Source: Pseudoflavonifractor sp. An184 (GTDB lineage: Bacteria > Bacillota > Clostridia > Oscillospirales > Oscillospiraceae). Taken from it: a DNA stretch of 64,000 bases. The notes under the pieces were generated by a model. That model was not told the origin of the DNA. It did no database searches and saw only the letters and a list, made by a program, of their open reading frames with translations. Positions within the stretch are counted from its first letter, which is position 1. Each line of letters opens with the position of its first letter. The stretch lies in NCBI RefSeq assembly GCF_002160305.1, contig NZ_NFKI01000008.1, forward strand, positions 1 to 64,000, written 5' to 3'. The translations under genes were made by a program, and so were the position numbers. Below, piece after piece: positions 6,886-15,102 of the stretch.

Positions 6886-9111
6886 ATGCGTGACCGCGAT
6901 CCGGAACAACTGAATAAGAAGGACGATCTGGTGGATGTGAAGGAGCTGGTCCGGGATGCGGAGCCGGGCCCCTTCACACTGGACGACATTCTGGCGGAGT
7001 ACGGAGTGAAGCGGGAGCCGGAGCCTGAGGCGGTTCCCCGGAGGATCGAAAGCCGAAGCCAGCCTCAGAGGACGGAAAAAGACAACGTGGTGCTGTTTCC
7101 CGGCGCCCGCTCTGCTCCTGTGCCGGAGCCGCCCCAGGCGGCGGAAAAAGAGAACGCCCGGGAGCCGGAGGAGGACAGAGAGCCGGAATCCGGAGAGGAC
7201 GCAGAGGACCAGGAGGGGGAGGACGAGGAGCCCAACGACCGGGTGGTGGAGTTCCCGGAGGAGGAGAGCGTCCTGTCCGCCTTTTTAAAGGACGTCACCC
7301 GAAAGGCGGACCACTACGCGGACCACATGTTCCAGGAGTCGGAGGAGATGGATCAGGAGGAGATCCACCGCCTGGAGAAGCTGATCCCCGGCACCGATGT
7401 GGAGGAGGACGAGCCCGAGGAGTCCCCCGGCCGCTTTCGCCGCCCCCGCAGGCCGGAGCCGCCGCCCCCGGATACCGCGCCCCAGGAGCTGGCCCGACAG
7501 TACGGCAAGGGGCTGAAGGTCATGCGCCTGCGGGTCGTGCTGGTCTTTCTGCTGGCCGCCGCCGCCCTGTTTCAGCTGGCGGTACCCGCCGCCGGATTTG
7601 TGTGGCTGCCCCCTCTGGACGGCTACCAGGTGCAGGTTTGGATTGCCGCGGGACTGCTGGGGGCGGGGATTCTGCTGTCCCTGGACGTGTTGGCTGCCGG
7701 GATTGCCCGGATGTTCCGGGGACGGGTGGGGATGGACACCCTGGCCGCCCTGTCCGGAATCTTTACCCTGGCCGACGCCCTGGTTCTGGCCGTCACCCAG
7801 GACCGGGAGGGACAGCTGCCCTACTCGGCCGCCGTTTTGGCGGGGCTGTTTTTCCTGCTCCACGGGACGTACCATAAAAAGTGCGGCCTGCGCCTGAGCT
7901 GCCGCACGGCGGCCTCGGTGTCCGAGCCCTACATCCTAACCTTGGATGAGGGGAAATGGAATGGCCGGGACACTTACTGCAAGTGGACCGGAACCCCCAA
8001 CGGCTTCGGCAGCCAGATCCAGATGGACGACGGAGCCCAGCGGATCTACCGGGTGGTATGCCCGGTCCTTCTGCTCGCCTGCGTGCTGCTCTCCCTGCTG
8101 GCCTCCTATGGGGTGGGCAAGCCGCAGCACCTGCTGTGGTGCCTGTCCGCCACCTTCACCGCCGCCGCCGCCTTCGGCGGGGCGCTGGTCTACGGCCGCC
8201 CCTTTCACAAGGTGGCCCGCCGCCTGGCCCAGAGCGGAGGGGCCCTGGCCGGCTGGCCGGGGATGGCCCAGTCCCGGAAGGGGGACCGGGTGCTCATCAC
8301 CGACGGGGACCTGTTCCCGCCCGGCTATGTGGAGCTCAACGGCATCAAGGTCTTTGGAGACTGGTCCATTGAGAAGGTGGTGGGGTGTACCGCCACGCTG
8401 ATCCGGGACTCCGGCAGCGGCCTGACCAAATTGTTTCACGACCTGCTTCGGGCCCAGGGGGCCATTTTTCGCCGGGCGGACGACCTGTGCTGTTATGAGG
8501 GGGGAGGTCTGTCCGCCAATATCCGGGGAGAGCAGGTGCTGGTGGGTTCCGCCGCCTTTATGAACCTGATGGAGGTGCGCCTCCCCCAGGGCCTCCATGT
8601 AAAGAACGCGGTGTTCTGCGCCATCGACGGGGAGCTGGCGGGCATCTTTGCCCTGAACTACACCCTGCCCGACGTGGTGTTCCCCGCCCTGGACTCCCTC
8701 ATGCGGGAGAAGGTGGGGCCGGTGCTGGCCACCCGGGACTTCAATCTCATCCCCTCCATGCTTCATCAGCGCTTCAAGCTGGCGGCGGACAAGATGGACT
8801 TTCCGCCGGTGGAGCGCCGCCGGGAGCTGTCCGACCCGGACCAGCCCCACAGCGAGACCATCACCGCGGTCCTGTGCCGGGAGGGGCTGCTGCCCTATGC
8901 CGACGCGGTGGTGGGGGCCAAGCGCCTGCGGTGGTGCGCCCGGTTCGGGGCGGCGCTCACCTGCGTGGGTTCCGCCCTGGGACTCCTGCTGGCCTACTAC
9001 CTGACGGCGGTGGACGCCTACGGCTCCCTGTCCCCCCTGAATCTGTTGGTTTTCCTGCTGTTCTGGGTGGCGCCGGTGTGGTTTTTGACCAGCTGGGTGC
9101 CCAGATATTGA
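6886..9111 (+). CDS. Degenerate P-type ATPase-like membrane protein
   Basis: 741 residues, start chosen at the ATG behind AAGGAG (an upstream in-frame start has no ribosome site). Residues 1-205 are acidic and low-complexity, probably disordered. Membrane segments follow from ~213 (about six up to ~430), then a soluble region of ~250 residues, then two C-terminal membrane helices (~685-741). This order matches P1B metal-pump ATPases. GGGLSAN...EQVLVGSAAFM resembles the nucleotide-domain G-x-G and V-G-N region, and VLATRDFN sits where TGDN should be. The phosphorylation motif DKTGT is replaced by ITDGDLFPPG, and I see no CPC membrane motif or GDGxND loop. It is probably not a pump; function unknown. 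Downstream of rlmB. Confidence 0.7.
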   Translation: MRDRDPEQLNKKDDLVDVKELVRDAEPGPFTLDDILAEYGVKREPEPEAVPRRIESRSQPQRTEKDNVVLFPGARSAPVPEPPQAAEKENAREPEEDREPESGEDAEDQEGEDEEPNDRVVEFPEEESVLSAFLKDVTRKADHYADHMFQESEEMDQEEIHRLEKLIPGTDVEEDEPEESPGRFRRPRRPEPPPPDTAPQELARQYGKGLKVMRLRVVLVFLLAAAALFQLAVPAAGFVWLPPLDGYQVQVWIAAGLLGAGILLSLDVLAAGIARMFRGRVGMDTLAALSGIFTLADALVLAVTQDREGQLPYSAAVLAGLFFLLHGTYHKKCGLRLSCRTAASVSEPYILTLDEGKWNGRDTYCKWTGTPNGFGSQIQMDDGAQRIYRVVCPVLLLACVLLSLLASYGVGKPQHLLWCLSATFTAAAAFGGALVYGRPFHKVARRLAQSGGALAGWPGMAQSRKGDRVLITDGDLFPPGYVELNGIKVFGDWSIEKVVGCTATLIRDSGSGLTKLFHDLLRAQGAIFRRADDLCCYEGGGLSANIRGEQVLVGSAAFMNLMEVRLPQGLHVKNAVFCAIDGELAGIFALNYTLPDVVFPALDSLMREKVGPVLATRDFNLIPSMLHQRFKLAADKMDFPPVERRRELSDPDQPHSETITAVLCREGLLPYADAVVGAKRLRWCARFGAALTCVGSALGLLLAYYLTAVDAYGSLSPLNLLVFLLFWVAPVWFLTSWVPRY

Positions 9112-9174
9112 GCTTTCGGCCCGCAGACCGCTGCAAGACGCTGCGCAGCATAATCTGGAAAGGAGCGCCTGTCT

Positions 9175-9696
9175 ATGATCCGACTTGCAAATCCCTCCGA
9201 TTTGGACGCCATTGCGGAGATCTATGAGGAGATTCTGGCCGCCGAGGACGCCCGCCCGGCGTCCTACACCAACTGGCAGCGGGGAAAGTACCCCACCCGG
9301 GATACGGCAGAGGCCGCCCTGGAGGCGGGCACCCTGTGGGTGGGGGAGGAGGACGGAGCGGTATACGGCTGCGTCAACCTGAACGGGGAGCAGCTGCCCG
9401 AGTACGACGCCATCCCCTGGTCCATCCCCGCCCAGCCCTCGGAGGTGGGGGTGATCCACACCCTGGTCATCCGGCCCAGCTGGTCAGGGCGGGGAAAGGC
9501 CCGGGAGTTTGTGGCCTTCTGTGAGGAGGAGCTCCGCCGCCAGGGGAAAAAGGCGGTCCGCCTGGACACCTATGAGGGAAATTTCCCCGCCAACACCATG
9601 TACCCCCGCCTGGGCTATCGCCTGGCCGGGGCCACCGAGTTTTTCTTCCAGGGGTTTATCCACGAGGTGCTCAACTGCTACGAGAAGCAGCTCTGA
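9175..9696 (+). CDS. GNAT family N-acetyltransferase
   Basis: 173 residues with a GNAT fold: opening IRLANPSDLDAIAEIYEEI, a central beta4 VGVIHTLVIRPSWSGRGKAREFV with the acetyl-CoA pyrophosphate loop R-x-x-G-x-G/A, then GKKAVRLDTYEGNFPANTMYPRLGYR. The substrate cannot be told; small-molecule or antibiotic acetylation are usual for the family. The gene follows the P-type-like gene by 63 bases with a GGAAAGGA site, so the two may be cotranscribed. Confidence 0.9.
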   Translation: MIRLANPSDLDAIAEIYEEILAAEDARPASYTNWQRGKYPTRDTAEAALEAGTLWVGEEDGAVYGCVNLNGEQLPEYDAIPWSIPAQPSEVGVIHTLVIRPSWSGRGKAREFVAFCEEELRRQGKKAVRLDTYEGNFPANTMYPRLGYRLAGATEFFFQGFIHEVLNCYEKQL

Positions 9697-9719
9697 GCAG
9701 GATAGGAGGCGTGTTTGGC

Positions 9720-9965
9720 GTGACAGAAGCGGTTGTGACGGGACTGCTGATCGGAGTGGGCGGTATCATTTTTTCGGTGCTCGTTCCACTCCCCATTTGC
9801 GGGGTGCGTTTTGTCAATTCCATTTATAGTCTGCTGGTCTATCTGATTGTGGTGGTTTCCATCTTCGGCGTTTTGATCCTCGCCAAATTCTCCAGCATGG
9901 AGCGGGCGCGCAGGGAACCCGGCGCGGAACATGGGGAGGCCAAGGATAAGGCGAGTGAGCCCTAA
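9720..9965 (+). CDS. Small two-helix membrane protein
   Basis: About 81 residues with two hydrophobic helices (TGLLIGVGGIIFSVLVPL and SLLVYLIVVVSIFGVLILAK) and a short charged C-terminus. An AGGAGG site at 9704-9709 sits only one base before a GTG at 9711 but ten bases before the GTG at 9720, so I prefer the latter. It is followed after 18 bases by the PF06541 protein, suggesting one transcription unit. No family recognised. Confidence 0.65.
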   Translation: MTEAVVTGLLIGVGGIIFSVLVPLPICGVRFVNSIYSLLVYLIVVVSIFGVLILAKFSSMERARREPGAEHGEAKDKASEP

Positions 9966-9983
9966 GTAGCCCGGAGGTTTTCC

Positions 9984-10910
9984 ATGCTCTATCTGACCCT
10001 TTGGATCTTTTTTGTCTATGCCTTCCTGGGCTGGTGCACGGAGGTGGGCTATGCCGCCCTGCGTACGGGCAGGTTTGTGAACCGGGGCTTTCTCAACGGC
10101 CCGGTGTGTCCCATTTACGGCTTCGGGGTGATCATTGTGCTCTGGGTGCTGGAGCCTCTGGCGGAACATATCCTGCTGCTGTTTTTGGGTTCCGTGGTTC
10201 TCACCTCCGCGCTGGAGTGGATCACCGGCCTGGTGCTGGAGAAGCTGTTCCACCAGCGGTGGTGGGATTACTCCGACGAGCCCTTGAATATCGGGGGATA
10301 TATCTGCCTGCGCTTCTCCCTGATGTGGGGGGCGGCCTGCCTGTTTGTGGTGAAAATCCTCCACCCCGCCGTTGTGTGGGGCATCCGGGCGCTGCCGCAC
10401 CTGGCGGGATGGGGGCTGCTGGCGGTGTTTGCCGCCGTGATGGCGGTGGACCTGGCGGCCACGGTGCGCACTATCGCCCGGATGAACAAGCAGCTGAGCC
10501 AGCTGGACGAGCTGGCCGAACGGCTCCGGGAGGTGTCCAACGAGCTGGGCGGGCACCTGGCCGTCCGGGTGATCGACGCGGCGGAGGCGGGGGACGACCT
10601 GCGGGAGGACTTCGAGGACGGCCTGGACCAGCTGCGGGAGGCCGCGGAGCGCCGGCGCCGGGAGCTGCTGGAGGGGATGGACGAGGTAAAGGACTCCCTG
10701 GCCCAGAGGCGGTTCCAGCTGCGCATGGACCAGGCGGAGTGGCTGGAGGAGCGGGAGCGGGATCTGGACGAGCTGCGCAGCCGGCTTGAGGAGGCCCGGG
10801 GCCGGTACATCTTCGGCCAGAAGCGCCTGCTGGCCGCCTTCCCCCGGATGCGGTCCCTGGACCACCGAAGGACGCTGGAGCGTCTGCGCCGCTGGCTGGA
10901 GAAGCGGTGA
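9984..10910 (+). CDS. PF06541-type (CmpB-like, putative ABC transporter type IV) membrane protein with coiled-coil tail
   Basis: 308 residues. The first ~165 hold about five membrane helices with the family pattern FLGWCTEVGYAALRTGRFVNRG, NGPVCPIYGFGV and a WDYSDEPLNIGGYICLRFS loop. Residues ~170-308 are a long, highly charged helical region (many E/R/L heptads) without clear homology. The family is widespread in clostridia and annotated only as a putative transporter part; no ATPase partner is nearby. Confidence 0.8.
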   Translation: MLYLTLWIFFVYAFLGWCTEVGYAALRTGRFVNRGFLNGPVCPIYGFGVIIVLWVLEPLAEHILLLFLGSVVLTSALEWITGLVLEKLFHQRWWDYSDEPLNIGGYICLRFSLMWGAACLFVVKILHPAVVWGIRALPHLAGWGLLAVFAAVMAVDLAATVRTIARMNKQLSQLDELAERLREVSNELGGHLAVRVIDAAEAGDDLREDFEDGLDQLREAAERRRRELLEGMDEVKDSLAQRRFQLRMDQAEWLEERERDLDELRSRLEEARGRYIFGQKRLLAAFPRMRSLDHRRTLERLRRWLEKR

Positions 10911-10941
10911 ACATGCTGGGGCGTGGTATTGAAAATCATAT

Positions 10942-10970
10942 TTGCATTTTCTATCACCCCGTGGTAGCAT
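10942..10970 (+). promoter_or_regulatory. Promoter of the DUF1836-degV unit
   Basis: TTGCAT (10942-10947), a 17-base spacer, TAGCAT (10965-10970), 35 bases before the DUF1836 start. Confidence 0.55.
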
Positions 10971-11005
10971 AGAGTTAATGAGAAGCGAGGGAGGAGAACG
11001 CCCGG

Positions 11006-11539
11006 ATGAACGAACTGATGGACCTGAAGGAGCGCATGGAGCATGAGCGCCCCGCCCAGTGGCACGAGCTGCCCGATATTGCCCTGTATATGGATCAGAT
11101 CATCGCCTATATGCCCCGGCAGCTGATCCGCTTTGACGACCGGGAGGCCCTCACCTCCGCCATGGTGAACAACTACATCAAGGACGGCCTGGTGCCCCGG
11201 GCGGCGGGCAAGCGGTACGGGCCCATCCACCTGGGCTACCTCACGGCGGTGTGCGCCCTGAAGAAGGTGCTCTCTGTGCGGGACATCGGCATCCTGCTGC
11301 GGGCGGCGGAGGAGCGGAACAAGACGCCGGAGGAGCTCTATCAATATTTCTGCGGCGCTTTGGATCAGGCCCTCAGCGATACCGCCGCCGCCATTGACGC
11401 GGACGCCGGCCGGGAGGATCTGGCCCGCATGGCCCTGGACCTGGCCCTGCGCAGCTACGCCGACCAGCTGGCCTGCGCCCGCATTCTGGACATTCTCCAG
11501 CCCTCGGGGGAGGAACACCCCAAGAAAGCCAAAAAATAA
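11006..11539 (+). CDS. DUF1836 domain protein
   Basis: 177 residues, start behind GGAGG. The N-terminal part (YMDQIIAYMPRQLIRFDDRE, NNYIKDGLVPRAAGKRYGPI, then HLGYLTAVCALKKVLSVRDI) is the DUF1836 signature. It resembles a MerR-like winged helix with a helix-turn-helix followed by a YG-x-x-H-L segment, so a DNA-binding regulator is plausible but unproven. It sits 26 bases before degV and is probably cotranscribed. Confidence 0.8.
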   Translation: MNELMDLKERMEHERPAQWHELPDIALYMDQIIAYMPRQLIRFDDREALTSAMVNNYIKDGLVPRAAGKRYGPIHLGYLTAVCALKKVLSVRDIGILLRAAEERNKTPEELYQYFCGALDQALSDTAAAIDADAGREDLARMALDLALRSYADQLACARILDILQPSGEEHPKKAKK

Positions 11540-11565
11540 ACGCGGATCAACAGGAGGTTGTTTCC

Positions 11566-12438
11566 ATGTCTGAGTTTGTGCTGATGACAGATTCTTCCGC
11601 TGACCTGAGCCAGGAGATGGTTCAGGAACTGGGCGTGACGGTTCTGCCTCTGAGCTTTACCATTCAGGGAAAAGTCTACCGAAATTATCCGGATAACCGG
11701 GAGATGGACCTGCCCCTGTTCTACGACATGCTTCGGGCGGGGGAACTGGCCACCACCTCCGCGGTCAATGTGGCCGAGTACACCCAGGCGGTAGAGCCGA
11801 TCCTTCAGGAGAAAAAGGACGTTCTGATCCTGGCCTTCTCCTCCGGCCTGTCCAGCACCTATCAGGCCTCGGTCCTGGCGGCGGAGGAGCTGCGGGAGAA
11901 ATATCCCGACCGGAAGATCTATACGGTGGACACCCTGTGCGCCTCTCTGGGCCAGGGGCTGCTGGTCTATCTGGCGGTTCAGGAGCAGCGGAAGGGCAGG
12001 AGCATCGAGGAGGTGCGGGACTGGGCGGAGAGCACCAAGCTGCACCTGTGCCACCAGTTCACCGTGGACGACCTGCACTTTTTGAAGCGGGGCGGCCGGA
12101 TCTCCGCCACCACCGCCGTGGTGGGCTCCATGCTCCAGATCAAGCCCGTCCTCCACGTGGACAACGAGGGACGTCTCATTAACATCGGCAAGGCACGGGG
12201 CCGTCAGGCGTCCCTGAAGGCCCTGGTGGACAAGATGGAGAAAACCGTGACCGAAGAGGGAAAAAAGACGGTCTTTATCAGCCACGGGGACTGCCGCAAG
12301 GACGCGGTGGCGGTGGCGGATATGGTGCGGGAGCGCTTTGGGACCCAGGATATCCGCATCAACTATGTGGGGCCGGTGATCGGAGCCCACTCGGGGCCGG
12401 GGACCCTGGCCCTGTTTTACCTGGGGACCGAGCGGTAA
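11566..12438 (+). CDS. DegV family protein (fatty-acid binding)
   Basis: 290 residues, the normal DegV size. Motifs: FVLMTDSSADLSQEMVQELG at the start, TTSAVN, FSSGLSSTYQAS, the VDTLCASLGQGLLVYLA lipid-clasping helix, then FLKRGGRIS and a C-terminal HSGPGTLALFY. DegV/FakB proteins bind a single fatty acid and hand it to the FakA kinase for phospholipid synthesis; no fakA is seen here. An AGGAGG site precedes the ATG. Confidence 0.93.
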   Translation: MSEFVLMTDSSADLSQEMVQELGVTVLPLSFTIQGKVYRNYPDNREMDLPLFYDMLRAGELATTSAVNVAEYTQAVEPILQEKKDVLILAFSSGLSSTYQASVLAAEELREKYPDRKIYTVDTLCASLGQGLLVYLAVQEQRKGRSIEEVRDWAESTKLHLCHQFTVDDLHFLKRGGRISATTAVVGSMLQIKPVLHVDNEGRLINIGKARGRQASLKALVDKMEKTVTEEGKKTVFISHGDCRKDAVAVADMVRERFGTQDIRINYVGPVIGAHSGPGTLALFYLGTER

Positions 12439-12508
12439 GCGGAAAAATCATATAGGCCGGAGCGTCTTGGACTGCCCCGGCCTCTTATTTAGTTTGGAGG
12501 TTTGAAAC

Positions 12509-13453
12509 ATGGAGGACGTAAAATGGCTGGAGGTGGCGGTGAACACCACCCCGGAGCGGCTGGACGAGGTGACCGCCAAGCTCACCGCGGCGGGCATGGC
12601 CTCGGTGGTCATTGAGGACGAGGGGGATTTCAAGCAGTTTCTGGAGCAGAACCGCCAGTACTGGGACTATGTGGACCAGGAGCTGCTGGACCGGATGGCC
12701 GGGGTCTGCCGGGTGAAATTCTATGTCACCGACGACGGCCACGGACGGGAGCAGCTGGCCCGGTACACCCAGGGGCTGGACTGTGAGTACACCACCGCCC
12801 CCCTGTCGGAGAACGACTGGGCATACAGCTGGCAGAAGTACTATAAGCCGCTGACCATCGGGGAGCGGCTCTACGTGGTCCCGGAGTGGGAGAAGGACAA
12901 GCCGGTGCCCGAGGGCCGGGTGCCCCTCTATCTGAACCCCGGCCTCACCTTTGGGACCGGCTCTCACGCCTCTACCCAGCTGTGCCTGGAGGGGGTGGAG
13001 GAGCACACCCGTCCCGGGGACCGGGTGCTGGACCTGGGCTGCGGCAGCGGCATCCTCTCCATCGCCGCCCTGTGCCTGGGGGCGGGATACGCCGCCGCGG
13101 TGGACATCGACCCCAAGGCCGTGGACGTGGCCTATGAGAACGCCGCCCTCAACGGCATCGGAAAGGACCGGTACGCCGTCCGGGCGGGGGACATCCTCAC
13201 CGACCGGAAGCTGGAGGCGGAGCTGGGCGGGGAGAAGTACCCCCTGGTGCTGGCCAACATCGTGGCCGACGTGATCATCCCCCTGTCCGCCTGGGTGCCC
13301 CAGGTGCTCTCCCGGGACGGAGTGTTTCTGTGCTCCGGCATCATCGCGCCCAGGGCCCAGGAGGTGGCCGACGCCCTGGCCCGGAACGGCCTGAAGGTGA
13401 CCAGAAAGCGGGAGAAAAACGGCTGGGCGGCCCTGGAAGCTGTGCTGGCGTAA
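12509..13453 (+). CDS. prmA: Ribosomal protein L11 methyltransferase
   Basis: 314 residues. The N-terminal ferredoxin-like substrate domain (EVAVNTTPERLDEVTAKLTA) is followed by the PrmA linker GLTFGTGSHASTQLCLEG and a Rossmann methyltransferase domain with VLDLGCGSGILSIAALCLGA and VLANIVADVI (the NI-L/A motif). It trimethylates ribosomal protein L11 using SAM. A GGAGG site lies 8 bases before the ATG; a GC-rich hairpin (near 12452-12484) separates it from degV, and a clear terminator follows. Confidence 0.95.
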   Translation: MEDVKWLEVAVNTTPERLDEVTAKLTAAGMASVVIEDEGDFKQFLEQNRQYWDYVDQELLDRMAGVCRVKFYVTDDGHGREQLARYTQGLDCEYTTAPLSENDWAYSWQKYYKPLTIGERLYVVPEWEKDKPVPEGRVPLYLNPGLTFGTGSHASTQLCLEGVEEHTRPGDRVLDLGCGSGILSIAALCLGAGYAAAVDIDPKAVDVAYENAALNGIGKDRYAVRAGDILTDRKLEAELGGEKYPLVLANIVADVIIPLSAWVPQVLSRDGVFLCSGIIAPRAQEVADALARNGLKVTRKREKNGWAALEAVLA

Positions 13454-13470
13454 TCGAAAAGGTTCGGTTT

Positions 13471-13507
13471 GGCGGCCCTCCGCGTTCCGGCGGCGGGCCG
13501 CCTTTTT
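13471..13507 (+). terminator. Terminator of prmA
   Basis: GGCGGCCC (13471-13478) pairs with GGGCCGCC (13495-13502), followed by TTTTT. Confidence 0.85.
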
Positions 13508-13528
13508 CGGAAAAAGACGGGTTTCGCC

Positions 13529-13557
13529 TTGTGACAAGCTGGGAAATATGGTACAAT
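13529..13557 (+). promoter_or_regulatory. Promoter of the symporter gene
   Basis: TTGTGA (13529-13534), a 17-base spacer and TACAAT (13552-13557), 84 bases before the start codon. Confidence 0.75.
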
Positions 13558-13641
13558 CAGCCTGTGTTTCGGCATAGAATGGGAGGCCGAAGCGGTGTGT
13601 GCCGCCCGCTGGGCGGAAACCTGGGGAAATGGAGTGTGTAT

Positions 13642-14847
13642 ATGAAAAGTATTGTCAAAAGCCTGCCCTTCCGTCTGCTGGTGGGCGTTGTGGTGGGCAT
13701 CGCGCTGGGACTGTGGGCCGGAGGAGTTTCCTTTGGGCCTCAAGTCATGCAGGTGGTTCTGACCATCAAGGAGCTGCTGGGCTCCATCATCAACTTCTGC
13801 GTGCCCCTGATCATCATTGGCTTTATCGCCCCGTCCATCACCCGGCTGAAGCAGAACGCGTCCCGGATGCTGCTGCTGGCCCTGATTCTGGCCTACGGCT
13901 CGTCGGTGCTGGCCGCCCTGCTGTCCATGTCGGCGGGCTTTGCCATCATCCCCGCCCTGTCCATCCAGTCGGCGGCGGAGGGACTCAACGAGCTGCCCGA
14001 GCTGCTCTTCAACCTGGAGATCGCCCCCATCATGTCGGTGATGTCCGCCCTGGTATTCTCGGTGCTGGTGGGCCTGGCGGCCACCTGGGCCAAGGCGGAG
14101 GTCATCACCAAGGTGCTGGAGGAGTTCCAGAGGGTAGTGCTGGATATGGTGGTGCGGGTGGTCATCCCCATCCTTCCCTTCTTCATTGCCGGCACCTTCT
14201 GCGGCCTGGCCTATGAGGGCTCCATCACCAGACAGCTGCCCGTCTTCCTCATTGTGATTCTCATTGTGATGGTGGGCCACTATATCTGGATGGCGGTGCT
14301 GTACGGGGCGGCCGGCCTCTACTCCGGCTCCAATCCCCTGGAGGTGGTGCGGCACTACGGCCCCGCCTATATCACCGCCGTGGGCACCATGTCCTCCGCC
14401 GCCACGCTGGCGGTGGCCCTGCGGTGCGCCCACAAGTCCAAGGTGCTGCGCCACGACATGGTGGACTTCGGGATTCCCCTGTTCGCCAACATCCACCTGT
14501 GCGGCTCGGTGCTCACCGAGGTGTTCTTTGTGATGACCGTGTCCAAGGTGCTCTATGGGGAGCTGCCCTCTCTGGGCACGATGGTCCTGTTCTGCTTCCT
14601 GCTGGGGGTGTTCGCCGTGGGCGCGCCCGGCGTGCCAGGGGGCACCGTCATGGCTTCCCTGGGCCTCATCACCAGCGTGCTGGGCTTTGACAACACGGGC
14701 ACCGGCCTGATGATGACCATTTTCGCCCTTCAGGACAGCTTCGGCACCGCCTGCAACATCACCGGCGACGGGGCGCTGACCCTGATGCTCACCGGCTACG
14801 CCAGAAAGCACGGCATCGAAGAGGTGGAGACCCCCGACCTCCTGTAA
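13642..14847 (+). CDS. Dicarboxylate/amino acid:cation symporter (DAACS/SDF family)
   Basis: 401 residues, polytopic. It starts MKSIVKSLPFRLLVGVVVG and shows the SDF-family order of helices and re-entrant loops: NFCVPLIIIGFIAPSITRL, a serine-bearing AVGTMSSAATLAVALRCA loop (hairpin 1) and LGVFAVGAPGVPGGTVMASL (hairpin 2), then an NITGDGALTLMLTGYA transmembrane-8 segment where substrate-contacting residues lie. It would import glutamate/aspartate-like or other small acids with Na+ or H+. The preceding open frame up to 13330 is non-coding. Monocistronic, with its own promoter and terminator. Confidence 0.9.
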   Translation: MKSIVKSLPFRLLVGVVVGIALGLWAGGVSFGPQVMQVVLTIKELLGSIINFCVPLIIIGFIAPSITRLKQNASRMLLLALILAYGSSVLAALLSMSAGFAIIPALSIQSAAEGLNELPELLFNLEIAPIMSVMSALVFSVLVGLAATWAKAEVITKVLEEFQRVVLDMVVRVVIPILPFFIAGTFCGLAYEGSITRQLPVFLIVILIVMVGHYIWMAVLYGAAGLYSGSNPLEVVRHYGPAYITAVGTMSSAATLAVALRCAHKSKVLRHDMVDFGIPLFANIHLCGSVLTEVFFVMTVSKVLYGELPSLGTMVLFCFLLGVFAVGAPGVPGGTVMASLGLITSVLGFDNTGTGLMMTIFALQDSFGTACNITGDGALTLMLTGYARKHGIEEVETPDLL

Positions 14848-14859
14848 CAGAGACAAAAG

Positions 14860-14901
14860 GCGCGCCTTCCGCACAATGAGAGCGGGAGGCGCGCTTTTTT
14901 T
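14860..14901 (+). terminator. Terminator of the symporter gene
   Basis: A 13-bp stem (14860-14872/14882-14894, one G-T) followed by seven T. Confidence 0.9.
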
Positions 14902-14957
14902 ACGGATTTCGGCATATTTTCAGGAAAAGGGAGAAAAAAGTGAGAAAAATCACGGGA

Positions 14958-14985
14958 TGGACAAATGGGCAGAATATGGTATAAT
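14958..14985 (+). promoter_or_regulatory. Promoter of the class A PBP gene
   Basis: TGGACA (14958-14963), a 16-base spacer and TATAAT (14980-14985). The ~115-base leader contains a TTGCCGC/GCGGCAA hairpin near 15000-15024. Confidence 0.65.
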
Positions 14986-15102
14986 ATATGGAGATTTTTT
15001 GCCGCGGGAGCCATCCAGCGGCAAGATTCCTTGACGAACGAAAACGCTATGACCCTGGGAGCGTCCGGTCTCCGGCGCTCCCTATGTTCGGAGGTAAATC
15101 CT

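Noticed and set aside
13330-13641. N-terminal extension of the symporter frame
   Set aside because: It overlaps the end of prmA in another frame, and runs through a terminator and the symporter promoter; the SDF family homology starts at 13642.
14965-15102. N-terminal extension of the class A PBP
   Set aside because: It begins within the promoter; the GTG at 15103 has a well-spaced GGAGGT.
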